A DNA stretch of 64,000 nt, from positions 39,914,001 to 39,978,000 of the forward strand of contig OZ022256.1 in the NCBI GenBank assembly GCA_963978905.1, given 5' to 3'. Origin of the DNA: Trichostrongylus colubriformis. Lineage: Eukaryota > Nematoda > Chromadorea > Rhabditida > Trichostrongylidae. Position numbers and translations under genes: made by a program. Below, piece after piece: positions 22,169-33,349 of this stretch (position 1 is its first letter; each line of letters begins with the position of its first letter). The notes under the pieces are model-generated. The model did not search any database. It was not told the DNA's origin and saw only the letters and a program-made list of their open reading frames with translations.

Positions 22169-24133
22169 TTCATAAGTATCCAAGTTCGACTTTCTATAAA
22201 TCTTGGCATTGTGTTTAATTATCTGTAATTCTTCTTGAAGCCGTGACCAAGATGTTAATCAATTTTATTCGGCTAACGTTTCGGCCTTGTCGCCTTCGTC
22301 AGAGCCTGGAAAGTCAAAGATAAATGCGATTTGTCCCCCAAAACCATTTCAAACTTACAAAACAGTTTTATCCAGACTAGAAGAGTTTTGGAAAGGAGTC
22401 GCATACCAACCACGGTGAAACTAACCTGTAAACACGACCGGCTGTCGCTGAGACAGGCCGAGGAATGGGGCGAGTTCACTTGTTATGGCTATGCACTCAT
22501 CTTTCCTGTTCATTTTGGGGTTTTTGGCGTTAATCCACATTGCCTCTAAAGTTTTGCGAGCTGGGGTCTGGGGCTGGCGTGACAGGATCCCCCTTGTAAC
22601 CCCTGACCTGAGAAGCCAGGTTTAGGCGGAATCACGTCATGGAATCCTTCGACGTGACATCTCTCTACACCAACGTATCGAATGAAAGCGCATTGCAGGC
22701 GATCTTCGAGCTCTTGAGCGAACATGGATCATCAATCAACATGCATGGCTTGTTCAGGTCATGACACTGACCAAGGAATGCCTGGATTGCTCTATTTTCA
22801 GATGGTGTGGGAATTATTACAAGCAGATCAGGGGGCTAGCGATGGGCCTAAAGTTAGCCCCTGCTCTAGCCATAGCCTATATGTCCAAGATAGAGAAGCC
22901 TCTATTGGATCGTGGACCCATCCTGTATTGCCGTTATATCGATGATTGCTTCGTCGTCTGCTCGACCCAGAAGGAAATGGACACGTGTTTTAACCTGCTC
23001 AACAACCAGACCGAAAACATCCACTTCACACGAGAGAAGCCCAAGGACACCTGGCTTCCTTTCCTAAACGTACAAGTGCAACTCGAACGTGGGTGGTATC
23101 GAACAAAATGGTATAGGAAACCTAGCAGCAAAAATATCTTGGTCTATTTCCGGTCGGCACACCCTCTGAACACCAAGCGGGCTATCATAAAGAACATGTT
23201 CAGCACGGCCAAAAGGATGTCATCGGGCACTCAGGAGAAAGCAGATTCTTTGGAGCTAGTCCGTAAGATAGCGCAGGCAAATGGCTACCCCATCACCACC
23301 AAAGAGCAGCCTCTTCCTGAACCATCCATGAGAAGGCCTCCGAGACCTGAATTCGACGAGGGCGAGAAGGTACAGTTCTGCATGCCTTTCATAACCGATG
23401 CCATCAGCTCGGCCGTCAGTAGAGCTCTACGCAGGTGTGGCCTCGACGATGCAGACTAGTTGGTCGAAATTCCCCCAACGTCCCTTAGGCAACAGTTAGT
23501 CCGGAACCGAGGCTATGATCGCATATGTGCTACCTCTCACTGTGTGGTCTGTCCTAATGGACGAGAAGGTGACTGCCAGGAGTCAGGTGTGGTCTACGTG
23601 ATAACTTGCAAGCTCTGTGGAGATGGCTATATTGGAGAAACTGGGCGACCTCTCTGCACTAGAATCAAGGAACACCTCGATGGCCTGAAGAAATCGAGGC
23701 CTGAGACCCTCTTGGGTTCTCACCGCTTGCGATGTCATGGGGATGTGGAGTTTGAGATAACTGTAGGGATCCTGTCACGCGAGCCCCAGGCCCCAGCTCG
23801 CAAAACTTTAGAGGCAATGTGGATTAACGCCAAATACCCCAAAATGAACAGGAAAGATGAGTGCATAGCCATAACAAGTGAACTCGCCGCATTCTTCGGC
23901 CTGTATCAGCGACAGCCGGTCGTGTTTACAGGTTGTTTCACCGTGGTTGGTTTGCGACTCCTTTCCAAAACTCTTCTAGTCTGGATAAAACTGTTTTGTA
24001 AGTTTGAAATGGTTTTGGGGGACAAATCGCATTTATGTTTGACTTTCCAGGCTCTGACGGAGGCGACAAGGCCGAAACGTTAGCCGAATAAAATCGATTA
24101 ACATCTTGGTCACGGCTTCAAGAAGAATTACAG
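22169..24133 (+). mobile_element. Penelope-like retroelement (RT plus GIY-YIG endonuclease)
   Basis: Flanked by ATATATATTGACC at 22156-22168 and again at 24134-24146. The coding part (22639-24083) has reverse transcriptase motifs FDVTSLYTNV, GLAMGLKLAPALA and YIDD (22935-22946), then a C-terminal region with YVIT and YIGETGR spaced as in a GIY-YIG nuclease, with CxxC cysteines before it. That combination defines Penelope-like elements. The RT N-terminus is absent, there is a frameshift near 22755, and one in-frame TAG at 23457-23459 separates RT from nuclease. About 370 bp at the left end (22215-22592) repeats the 3' end (23766-24133) in inverted orientation, a known feature of these elements. 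It is not functional as it stands. Confidence 0.88.
22215..22592 (-). repeat. Left inverted repeat of the Penelope-like element
   Basis: Matches 23766-24133 in reverse: GGTCACGGCTTCAAGAAG at the right faces CTTCTTGAAGCCGTGACC at the left, and similarity continues to the shared GACAGGATCC. A few differences are visible, so the two repeats are slightly diverged. Confidence 0.82.
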
Positions 24134-24965
24134 ATATATATTGACCCACTAGATTCCGTGGAGAGAGCTACAATGCCCGTAGTCGATACCCACCCAACAC
24201 GCGGTGTCATCAACTATGAGTGGTCATGCGGCACCGAAGCTGCTGAAGCTTTCGACTCCATCAAAGCTGCATTGGGCAAGGGATGTGTGAGCTAAGAGAC
24301 CGCGTGCCGCTGGTTCATCTGCTCCAGCAACAGCGAGATTGACATGGAAGACACACCATGCCCAGGACTATGCTACTTCTGGAACGCGGAAGGAATGCTG
24401 GTACAAGGCGAGACAGTTACCGCTGCCGTATGCACCCATCAGCTCCAGCAGCTGGCCGTCGCTGTTCGAGAAAAGCGCCGGAAAAGGTCCACGGTCACCC
24501 TGCTTCATGACGACGCCCGCTCCCACGTCGCGAAGAGTACCCAGGCCAAGCTAGAGGAGCTCGGCTGGGATGTGCTGCCCCACCCGCCATACTCTCCACT
24601 CCAGACATTGCCCCTCCTGACTGTCACCTTACCCATTCTTCTGAATCCTTCCTGGTCAAGAGGAATTTCGTCGAGTATGATTTGCTTGCAGAGGCGATCG
24701 CTGACTTTTTCGAACCTCAGAACCCAGAGTTCTATGAGATGGGAATCAACGATCTCCCTATGAGATAGCAGAGTGTTGTCAATAACAATGATGAATACGT
24801 TGTTGCCCAATTGTTGTTTGTTGGAGAAAAAATAATAAAAAGCGTTGATCGGAAAAAAAATCCTACAAGGCTTTTGGGACAACCTAATATTTTAACCAAA
24901 TGTGTCGCGATCGTAATACATCCTAAAGCAGCACTGAGGTCATAGTAAAGGCATAAGTCACACAC

Positions 24966-25157
24966 CTGCACCAAAGTGCGAATCACCACGTCATCTATGT
25001 TTGTCCCGTCGTCTCTCGTTTTCATGGATGATAAAAAATGACTTTCCGGAAACTGATCGATTACTTTTGTTCCAATGAATGCTTTGATGCTCCCAGATTT
25101 CTCCATTGATGGATTTTTAATCTTAAAGGCAGTGATAGGGATGACCTCTGGCAGAAT
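24966..25157 (-). CDS. Single exon of an unidentified minus-strand gene
   Basis: A 64-codon exon without stops, phase 0 at both edges. The donor GTGTGT follows TTGGTGCAG, and the acceptor context TTTTAAG is weak. The peptide is mixed and globular-looking (PITAFKIKNPSMEK, KAFIGTKVIDQFPES, IDDVVIRTLVQ) with no membrane segment. It lies just beyond the mariner/Penelope insertion, which would fall in its next intron. No partner exon was found on either side. The family is not recognised. Confidence 0.42.
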
Positions 25158-26235
25158 CTTAAAAGATTATTGAATGTGAATATGAACAGAATATGAAACA
25201 GAATATGAACAAGACACGTAATTATCGTCCTCATAGCCGATGACAAGGTTGTCACTAACGCGTCAGACAAATCAAAAAAGAACCTTGCTATCACCTTTCG
25301 CTCTCTCTTAGATGGTGCTCGCCTCACATCTGCGGTACCGAACTTCAAGATTAAATGCGAAAGCACCACTTTTGGGCAAAACGTTGCTCAGGTAACTTGA
25401 CGTAGAAGGTTTGATCACACGAATAAACCAGCTGTCTTATGTTAGAAGTATCAGACACACAACGGTACAAAGATACGTATCGAAGTAAAGTACGCGCCGA
25501 AGATGTTGCCATCCTACGATACATCAAAGTTGTCGAAATCCTAGCTCCACGTTTCGAAGGTTTGAGCTAGGCGTACATGGTCCTTCATCTTCCCAGTATG
25601 AACATTGCAGATAAAAGCTCAGTTATCTAGAAAAGAACCGACCGATATAACTCATCAGTGGGGCCGAGGAGTGCTTGAACGAAGCGTGAAAGCGTTTTGC
25701 AAGCGTATAGAAAACACTCAAAGCAAAAACAAAACTAGCAATTGCACCAACAATTCAAACGCTCTAACCCCAATTAATAGCCGGACACCTTACCAACACT
25801 TTATCCGAACTGATAGCGCATTCTCTCGAGTCACATATGACCAGCACCTGGGCTTGCGCCGTATCTTTCAGGCCCCAGTAACTTCCTTCCCAGAATCGTT
25901 TAGCAGATTTGGAGCTGATTTGAGATCCCCGTTTGAAACTGTATAGGGACGTATACAACGCATCTGGAATGGCCACGGTGAGCCGGGAGCCTTTCTTGTA
26001 AGCATCAATGTCCCTCTCTAGCCTTCGCTAAATAACTCCTGATACATACACGTATGTTTTTTTTTGATCGATACCTCTTCGTTTCGTTTAGTTTCGAAGA
26101 ACATATTTTCAAAAGCGTCAGGAGGAAATGAGAGGCTACTAACCAACAGATTAAACTGATAACTAGCTGTATGTTGATGAGGACAGTAAAAATGAAACAT
26201 TCACCTCAGCTTAATCACGTCCTACATCAGTTATA

Positions 26236-27125
26236 TTAGGTTGTTCCAAAAGTCTTGTAGTATTTTTTTCGATCATCACTTTTTATTTTTTTTTCGTCCA
26301 ACAAATAACAAATAACAATTAGGCAACAGCGTATTGACCATTGTTATCGGCAACCCTCTGCCACATTATAGGAAAATCGTTGATTCCCTTCTCCCAGAAC
26401 TCTGGGTTCTGAGAGTCGAAGAAGTCAGCGATCGCCTTCGCAAGCAAGTCATAATCAACGAATTTTCTCTTGGCCAGGAAGGATTCGAGAGATGGGTAAG
26501 GTGATAGCCAGAAGGGGCAATGTCTGGAGAATATGGCGGGTGGGGCAGCACATCCCAGCCGAGCTCCTATAACTTGGCCTGGGAACTTTTCGCGAAATGG
26601 GAAATGGGAACGGGCGTCGTCATGAAGAAGGGTGACCGCGAACTTTTTCCGGCACTTTTCTCGAACAGCGATGGCGAGCTGCTGGAGCTGGTGGATGCAT
26701 ACGGCAGCGGTGACTGTCTCGCCTTGTACCAGCACCTCGCGGAAAGGCATTCCTTCCGCGTCCCAGAACCAGCACAGCCCAAGCGTGGTTTGTATTTCAT
26801 GTCAATCTCGCCGTTGCTGAAGCTGATGAACCAGCGGCGCACGGTCACGTAGCTCACACATCCCTTGCCCAATGCAGCGCTGATGGAGTGGCAAGCTTCC
26901 GTCGTTTTGGTGCCGCAAGACCGCTCATAATAGATGACACCGCGAGTTAGGTGGGTATCGACAACGGGCATTGTAGCTCTCTCCACGGGATCTGGTGGGT
27001 CGATATATAGTTTCCTAGAAAGCTTAGAAGACCTTCTTCCATATTCCTAAACCGCCTAAACCTGCCTCAAAGTAAACAAGAAGTATTGAATTTTTTTTTT
27101 GGAAAAATCCTACAAGACTTTTGGA
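26236..27125 (-). mobile_element. Mariner transposon, second copy, right end lost
   Basis: The left (3') end TTAGGTTGTTCCAAAAGTCT follows TA at 26234-26235. On the minus strand from about 26970 it encodes MPVVDTHLTRGVIYYERSCG, AALGKGCVSYVTVRRWF, then LVQGETVTAAV, LLHDDARSH and HPPYSPDIAPSGYHL in shifting frames. It shares the internal deletion with the copy at 22034. The other terminus should end with the same repeat but stops at CCTACAAGACTTTTGGA and passes straight into an internal mariner fragment. Confidence 0.85.
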
Positions 27126-27177
27126 GAGGATGGGTAAGGTCATAGCCAGAAGGGGCAATGTCTGGAGAGTATGGCGG
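27126..27177 (-). repeat. Internal mariner fragment joined to the broken end
   Basis: GAGGATGGGTAAGGTCATAG to ATGGCGGG repeats 26485-26541 of the neighbouring mariner, in the same orientation. It replaces the missing terminal repeat and abuts the duplicated segment that starts at 27178. Confidence 0.75.
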
Positions 27178-27558
27178 GCAGCATTGCACAGAGGTAGACG
27201 GGTTCGCTAGGGTGGCACCATTGCTGGGATCCCCATGAAAGCGTGTTTTTGCTTTTGATAAGGCCTTCTCTTATGCCTTGGGAGCATCTCTGAAGTACTG
27301 TCATGTACAATAACTATTATATTCGTTTTCCGCGTATCTCACTATTCCTGCTTACAAGATTGAATAGAACTCTGTGATCGAGCTCCTACTGATGAGCAGA
27401 CTCCTGTAGTACACTATTCAGGCGCTGTTGCGTGAAACACTTATGATATTTGAGCTCAGTCAGGAGGTCTGATTACCACCCTGAACACCTGTTAAGCCAA
27501 ACCGAAGTTTTGGCCCAACTTCGGAAAATTAGGGATAGTCATGGGGTAAGTCATAACT
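27178..27558. repeat. Duplicated segment, copy without insertion
   Basis: About 380 bp, nearly identical to 29988-30178 joined to 31580-31785. It contains the uninterrupted site GAATAGAACTCTG (TA at 27365-27366) where the other copy carries a 1.4 kb Tc1-type element. No clear coding content. Confidence 0.88.
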
Positions 27559-29068
27559 ATATAGAACAACTAATATATATAGAACACAAACTTAAATGTA
27601 GCCACCTTGACTGAAGCCATGCTATAATCCACGAAATTGTTTTCTATGCAAAGTCTGCCGGTTTTAGGCACTGTTGGAACATTTCACGTCGGTAATCTGT
27701 AGAAGATAAATAGTGTATTCTAAAAGGGAAGTAGTTAACAGGCATGGATTGCGAAACAAATTTTTGGTTCTAATAATCAGTTTCCATTTTAGGTGGTACG
27801 TCAGTTACTAATCGTATAAGCTATCCAAGTCTGAGTTCACTCCCGCATCCAGTCATAAAAGCAACTCTACCGATTCATTTCATCCACTTGCACTTGTTAA
27901 GTAGTGGGCGTATATTGTGCATGTGTAGGTAAGCCTGTCATATATATGTTCCCAAATTTGCGGCATACTTATGCAAGAAAAATGACTTTCGCGCTTTCAA
28001 TGAAACCCATTCAACACTGCAGTGAATGCTAAGTGAAAAGACAAATAGACGAAAACGTACAGTAGTAAGGCCGATAATTCCCCTACAAAATTTTTCTAAG
28101 CCATGTCTGTCTCATTTGAAACCAATCATTAAAAACCAGGTGGGAATGAATCAGTGTGCAGGGGAATGCTGGCGAAGGCACATACTGACACCTTCTGTAG
28201 TCATCATGTGCGTGAAGCAATTGTTTTGAGCGGCGAAATGGCGCGGGAATTCAAACGAATAACCCAAATTACGGAACTGCACCAATCCTTTTCATTGGTT
28301 TTCGATTTTTTGGGAAACGCTTAATACTCAAAGCGAAGCAACCGTTCAGGAATTCACCTAAGAGCTCATGAAACTATCGACTGCCTTCCTGGGCATAAAA
28401 CCATCAAAACCCTGAAAATTTTTACTTATGATTATGGGACTATTTTTGAAATCTCGTAGTCTGATCTACCTGATTCTCTCTAAAGAGCAGGCCTTTTTTG
28501 TGGAAATCAATAAGGGGCAAAAAAATCCAGCCGCTATCAGATATACATATGACCTGTAAAAAGGTCAGCAAAAACCATGAATGTGGTTAGCCTTAGGTAG
28601 GTTATAAAACTTAGTTCAAGCATAAAGGGGGGGGGTCGCTGATTGAGGATTTTCACACTTGACGAGGCTGCTCATTGGTGGCCGTTGGATAGCCTTTGTT
28701 TGCCCAGTGCTTATTTCGTCGGAGCTCAGATTAGGCTGACTGGGTTGCCGCCGCCGTAGAGGGTGAAAAGAGATTGGGACACGACGGGTAGAACTCATTC
28801 CCAATCAAAAGAGCGTCATTGCACTATTTCGTACTAGCTGGAACATGTGCTTCTGATGTACGATGCCCTCTTTTACTTCCAAGCTCATCTGGATAACCCA
28901 ACCTCATTGAAATCCCGTTACGCCAATAAGAATTCTACGTTTGTACGTCTATTGTTTTCATTGGCCCATAAATCGCTAAATAATTCCATGCAGAACATTC
29001 GATTCTGGTAAATTCTCGGAGTTCATTCACTCCTCGAGTGAGAGCAAGTCAGCCACTTTACCGTGGCC
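27559..29068. other. Unassigned stretch
   Basis: No exon chain or element recognised. There is a G-run near 28627-28636 and scattered short frames only. Confidence 0.35.
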
Positions 29069-29407
29069 ATGCTCATCATCACGAACGAGACACATCCACA
29101 ATGCAACGACATCTATCCGGTGAGCTGGCTATCATAGTGAAAACTTCTATCGCAATTTTATCACAGCTTCACATAAATTGTGTGGGAATTTCAGGCTCCT
29201 ACAGTGGACGCTCTCGTTGTTACTTTGCAACTAACACTGATTATCATCGGTATATTAAGCAACCTGGGTCTACTTATGCAGTTCTCCGGTCGAGCAAAGC
29301 TCGGCACAGCAAGGTTCGACATTGCTCAGTTATTCAAACGGCGCTTTTCACACCGCCATTTGATGTCTTTCATATTATTCCCACGGCATCGAAAGGGGAA
29401 TCAATAA
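29069..29407 (+). CDS. 5' exons of a receptor-like membrane protein (possible 7TM), incomplete
   Basis: Exon 1 is 29069-29119, 17 codons from ATG (TNETHPQCNDIYP), with donor GTGAGC. Exon 2 begins at 29195 after GGAATTTCAG and is in phase 0. The short N-terminus with NET glycosylation sequon and a cysteine, followed by the hydrophobic stretch LQLTLIIIGILSNLGLLMQF, looks like an extracellular tail and first membrane helix of a rhodopsin-type receptor. The frame then runs into basic sequence and stops at 29407. The usual receptor core (DRY, NPxxY) is not seen downstream, where duplicated and transposon sequence follows. It may be a broken gene, or the rest may be elsewhere. Family assignment is a guess from the helix context. 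Confidence 0.4.
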
Positions 29408-29479
29408 TCCTGAAATTGCTGCTGATTGCTGATGAGAAACGCTGAAGGCGTCTGAAGCATGTCAATAGGGATATATAGG

Positions 29480-29720
29480 GAAAGTAAGTTAAGAGGAGGG
29501 TTGGGAGCCCAACCTGCAAAAATTGCTTTTTTGCGAGCTGAGCTTTGCAACCCACTCTCCTGTGCAAATTCCGCTTAGTTCGCCTTTGAAGACGCCGTTC
29601 GACTTTGACTGCTCGTTCATGCTTCATAAACTTTTGTGCCCTTTTCACAGCCATCACTTTTTCTTGGTAGTATTGAAGAGCTTCAAGCTCGCCTGGGGAA
29701 CCAAAGTTCCCTGTTCAACT
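29480..29720 (-). other. Open minus frame, possible exon
   Basis: After a possible acceptor (TTGAACAG) the minus strand reads GELEALQYYQEKVMAVKRAQ and then a very basic stretch. No firm donor was found. The composition suggests coding, but it is not linked to any other exon. Confidence 0.25.
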
Positions 29721-29987
29721 ACTGATCTGTTTTTCACGTGATTCCGAGAGTTCCGAGATTTTATACAGGCTTGCTGTCAAGGGAAGGATACCAGGTTGAA
29801 GTGGTCATTGAGAGACACATATCTGCCGACGCGCTTTTGGCGCTGATTTCAAATCTGTTTTCATATCTCCCGAACGATTCTCCAAAGAGGTTACAGAGGT
29901 TTTTCCAAATGCACCGGTCCCACGTGTGGAAGCGTGCTCCTCGATCCCATAGCAAATGAATACAAGAGAAGTAACAGTCATTCCAGC

Positions 29988-31785
29988 AGCAGCATTGCAC
30001 AGAGGTAGACGGGTTCGCTAGGGTGGCACCATTGCTGGGATCCCCATGAAAGCGTGTTTTTGCTTTTGATAAGGCCTTCTCTTTATGCCTTGGGAGCATC
30101 TCTGAAGTACTGTCATGTACAATAACTATTATATTCGTTTTCCGCGTATCTCACTATTCCTGCTTACAAGATCGAATACAGTGCGTTTCATAATTATAAG
30201 GTCACCCCTTAATTTCAGGTTTTCTTGACAACACTCCATTGAGGAATCTTTTCAGTCTCATAGACGGATTCCTCACCTGAAATAACCCCCGTATGCGATT
30301 TTTGGTAGCAGTCTCGTTTACCTTATGTTTTTAGGAGTATTTTTTTGTTTTTTGCACCGTTTCATAATTATAAGTCACCCTGGGAAAAGGAAAAAAGTTC
30401 AGGCCCCGGCAGGTCTGTGATGGTAGATTTGTCTTCCACATACATCTTCGAGATACATATTCAATCGCCTTGTGGCCAGATTCTATGTTCCGAGAAAAAA
30501 GCCCAGATTTGGGATTCTTGTGATGCTAGGCTCAGTTTGAGGGCCATTCCAAAAAAATCGGAAGATTCCTGTGCTCAGTTAGATAACATCTGAGAGGATC
30601 GGTGTCTTTAGATGTTTTTCAGGCTCTGGACTCCCACGTGAAATTATTATCATCAACGAGGAAGGGATTGTGGGGGCCACTTTCTACAGCACCTCCTGAA
30701 TGGACCAGATTTGTTTGGAGTTAAACCATTTTTAGTCTGGAACCACAGCGTGTACAGCAGCGAGGAAGAACAGAAACATCACTGAAGAAATAGCGAAGTA
30801 TTTAGTTTCCGAGGCCTACAGCACACCATAAGGCGGAACGACTTCAATACATAAAGTTGTTCTTGAGCACGGATTGAACGAAACTGAATTTGCATAGCAG
30901 TTGCACCCTGCATGCGAATAATTCCATCCGAATTGTACTTTTGAGTCTGAAAATACTCTATTTGCATGGTGTTGACGGGTAGAGGTAATAGTAGCTTGGT
31001 CTGAGAAGTGCGCCGATCTAGCGGAGCCTTGGCAATTTTTCTGGGAAAAGGGTGATGGCCTGAGTGGTTTTCGGCAATATGGTTGTATTGAACCTTGCCT
31101 TCGAAACCTGCAGAATGGACTCCAAAGACTGCTAGAAGATCTTACGAAGAAATCAGTTGCCTTTTGGGGTCGACCGGCTCTTCATAATTGCGTCTAACAG
31201 CATGACAAGGCTGTTGTTCATGTAGGTCATTCAACGGAATCGTGGTTAAAGTTCCGAAATACAAACCTCCAGCCATAGATAACGTGCAGTCTTTGTCTCA
31301 GCTCTACTGGGGAGATCTGGAAGACATCGCCGCAAAAATATTTACCCCAATAATCGCCAGTTCTGGGAAACAAAGCTGCTGAAACAGGCAATTGTTAAAG
31401 ACTGGAACAATATCTGTGGTAAGGCTCTTCGAAATTTCGTTTCTGCTTCCCCAAATCGGCTAGTTAATGTCGCTATTAAACAGGAGGGAACCATAGATTA
31501 TGAGCTCCTTCGCATGCGCTGTTAACTCTAGCAAATCTTCTCTTTCTTCGGGGTGACCTTATAATTATGAAACGCACTGTAGAACTCTGTGGTCGAGCTC
31601 CTTCTGATGAGCAGACTCCTGTAGTACACTATTCAGGCGCTGTTGCGTGAAACACTTATGATATTTGAGCTCAGTCAGTAGGTCTGATTACCACCCTGAA
31701 CACCTGTTAAGCCAAACCGAAGTTTTGGCCCAACTTCGGAAAATTAGGGATAGTCATGGGGTAACTTTCTAAGTCATAACTTTTT
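29988..31785. repeat. Duplicated segment, copy interrupted by a Tc1-type element
   Basis: 29988-30178 and 31580-31785 together match 27178-27558, apart from a few substitutions and small indels. The insertion at 30179-31579 sits at the TA. Confidence 0.88.
30179..31579 (-). mobile_element. Tc1-type element, copy 1 (1401 bp)
   Basis: Ends CAGTGCGTTTCATAATTATA and its inverse are flanked by TA (30177-30178, 31580-31581). CAGTG termini and a TA target are typical of the Tc1 group. A second pair-like repeat (GCACCGTTTCATAATTATAA) lies about 170 bp inside the left end. The interior is 80-90% similar to the copy at 40256. Coding potential is on the minus strand and badly broken, so the transposase family rests mainly on the ends. 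Confidence 0.78.
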
Positions 31786-33300
31786 GAACTTTTTTCTGTA
31801 AAAAGTCATCAATCATGACAAAGATAACCTGACATATGTATCTTTTGCACAATGACTTCCCATTTGTACAAAGTGTTGCCATCCCTATGAATACCATGAA
31901 TTTCACCGGAATTTGGCCGAATTTTCAAGTCAGCTGATAACCTATCCCATGTGGTAATTCGATTCGCTGAACATGAAAATCACATTAGTTTCGCCCGAGA
32001 ACGACTGGCTCTGCGCTATGGGCTCCTGAACGCACCACTGATATTCCGTCAGATAAAAATTCATAACTCATACAAGAGTATTGCTTTGCAGATTTTGAAC
32101 ACAGATTTGAAATCATTGTCCAAAAGCAGAGGATAAGGGGAAGAGAAGGAGGGTAGTAACCATAAGAAGGGGGCAAAAATGCCGTTGGTCACTAAGGAGC
32201 CGTTCATCGTAAATTCATTTCGCAAAAACTGTCAAAGTTCGACGAAGACGTTGAACTACTGGCCTTCGAAGATCTGGCTGTTACGTTTACCATTTTGATA
32301 CATTTTAACACTACTATACCAAAATTCACTTATGAGAGAGCATTAGGGATAATGTGATTATTGGAAAACCCCTGAAAGAATTCATTCACATGAAGACTAT
32401 GGGCCTAAGAAGCTTATTTATGGCGAAATCTCTGTCAGAGAGCGCCCCGAGCTGTAATGACGGCGTACTGTTATCACTACACCTTTGGATGACAGACCCC
32501 ACCTTCAGGCGACGTGATTCCTGATTGGCTATGATGCGAGCTGCCAAGGATAGGTGGCAGGATCGATCGCATTGCGTCGCTTTTTCTCAGTTTTACCTTG
32601 AAGCTCACTCCAGAAAATAGATGCTGCCGTATTGTTTAACATTCCCTTGTGTTTACTTGGCAACATGCCAATGGAAATCTCGTTTGGACTGCTCGCCTCT
32701 TGACGGAAAGGTCGTCCGCATTGGGAATCAACGGTGGAAATGGAGTAATATTTCTCGGGGTTTTGGCCATTTCTTTCCGTTTTTTCTCCACCATCGCATT
32801 ACACATTCACTACATTTTTCACTGTTCACCCAAATTTCCCTATCGCTACCTTTAAACCGCAGCGTTTCAGTGGCTGAATTGCTGCGTGGTGGGGAAACGG
32901 TTGTAGCTGGCTGCCATGCCCCTATCCTCAGCGGCTAATTATGTAGAGGAGGCGAATAGGAAGCAGCGAGAACCGGACCTCATTTTTTGAAAATGTTGAA
33001 GAAAGCCCAAGGCGCCTCTAAAGAATCCACAATGGTGCCTCACAACAAAATCCGCCCTACGCACCTTCATTCCCTGCATCCGGAGTATATCCCATGCTTT
33101 CTAAATCGAAGACAAGCGGTCTACAGGCAACGTAACATACGAGTGTTACTGAACGCTTAAGCGGCGTTTTCTAGAAGATAAAACTTGTCAACGCTGACCA
33201 CTCCAGCTGACCACTCCAGGTCCAATCCATAATTCGGAAAAGCTTTGTTCAATCTACAAAGCTATATGGCTGCATTTGGTGTGATGAGAAAAGTCAATTC
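31786..33300. other. Unassigned stretch
   Basis: There are short open frames near 31951-32176 (both strands) and 32621-32938 (two overlapping plus frames), without splice-linked partners. No recognised element. Confidence 0.3.
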
Positions 33301-33349
33301 ACTAGAAATGCCTGGCAAAATCATTCGTTGGCTTTACCAAAACTAGCGC

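Larger units (their letters stand above)
22034..24887 (+). mobile_element. Mariner transposon split by a Penelope-like element
   Basis: Terminal repeats TTAGGTTGTCCCAAAAGTCT and the inverse CTTTTGGGACAACCTAA are flanked by TA (22032-22033, 24888-24889). Mariner sequence occupies 22034-22168 and 24147-24887. It encodes an N-terminal helix-turn-helix part (TRGVINYEWSCG, AALGKGC), then, after an internal deletion, WNAEGMLVQGETVTAAV, LLHDDARSHVAKS and HPPYSP. An in-frame stop and frameshifts are present. The retroelement between the halves has created a 13-bp duplication. With that insert removed the mariner is about 875 bp, the same deleted structure as the copy at 26236. Confidence 0.87.
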
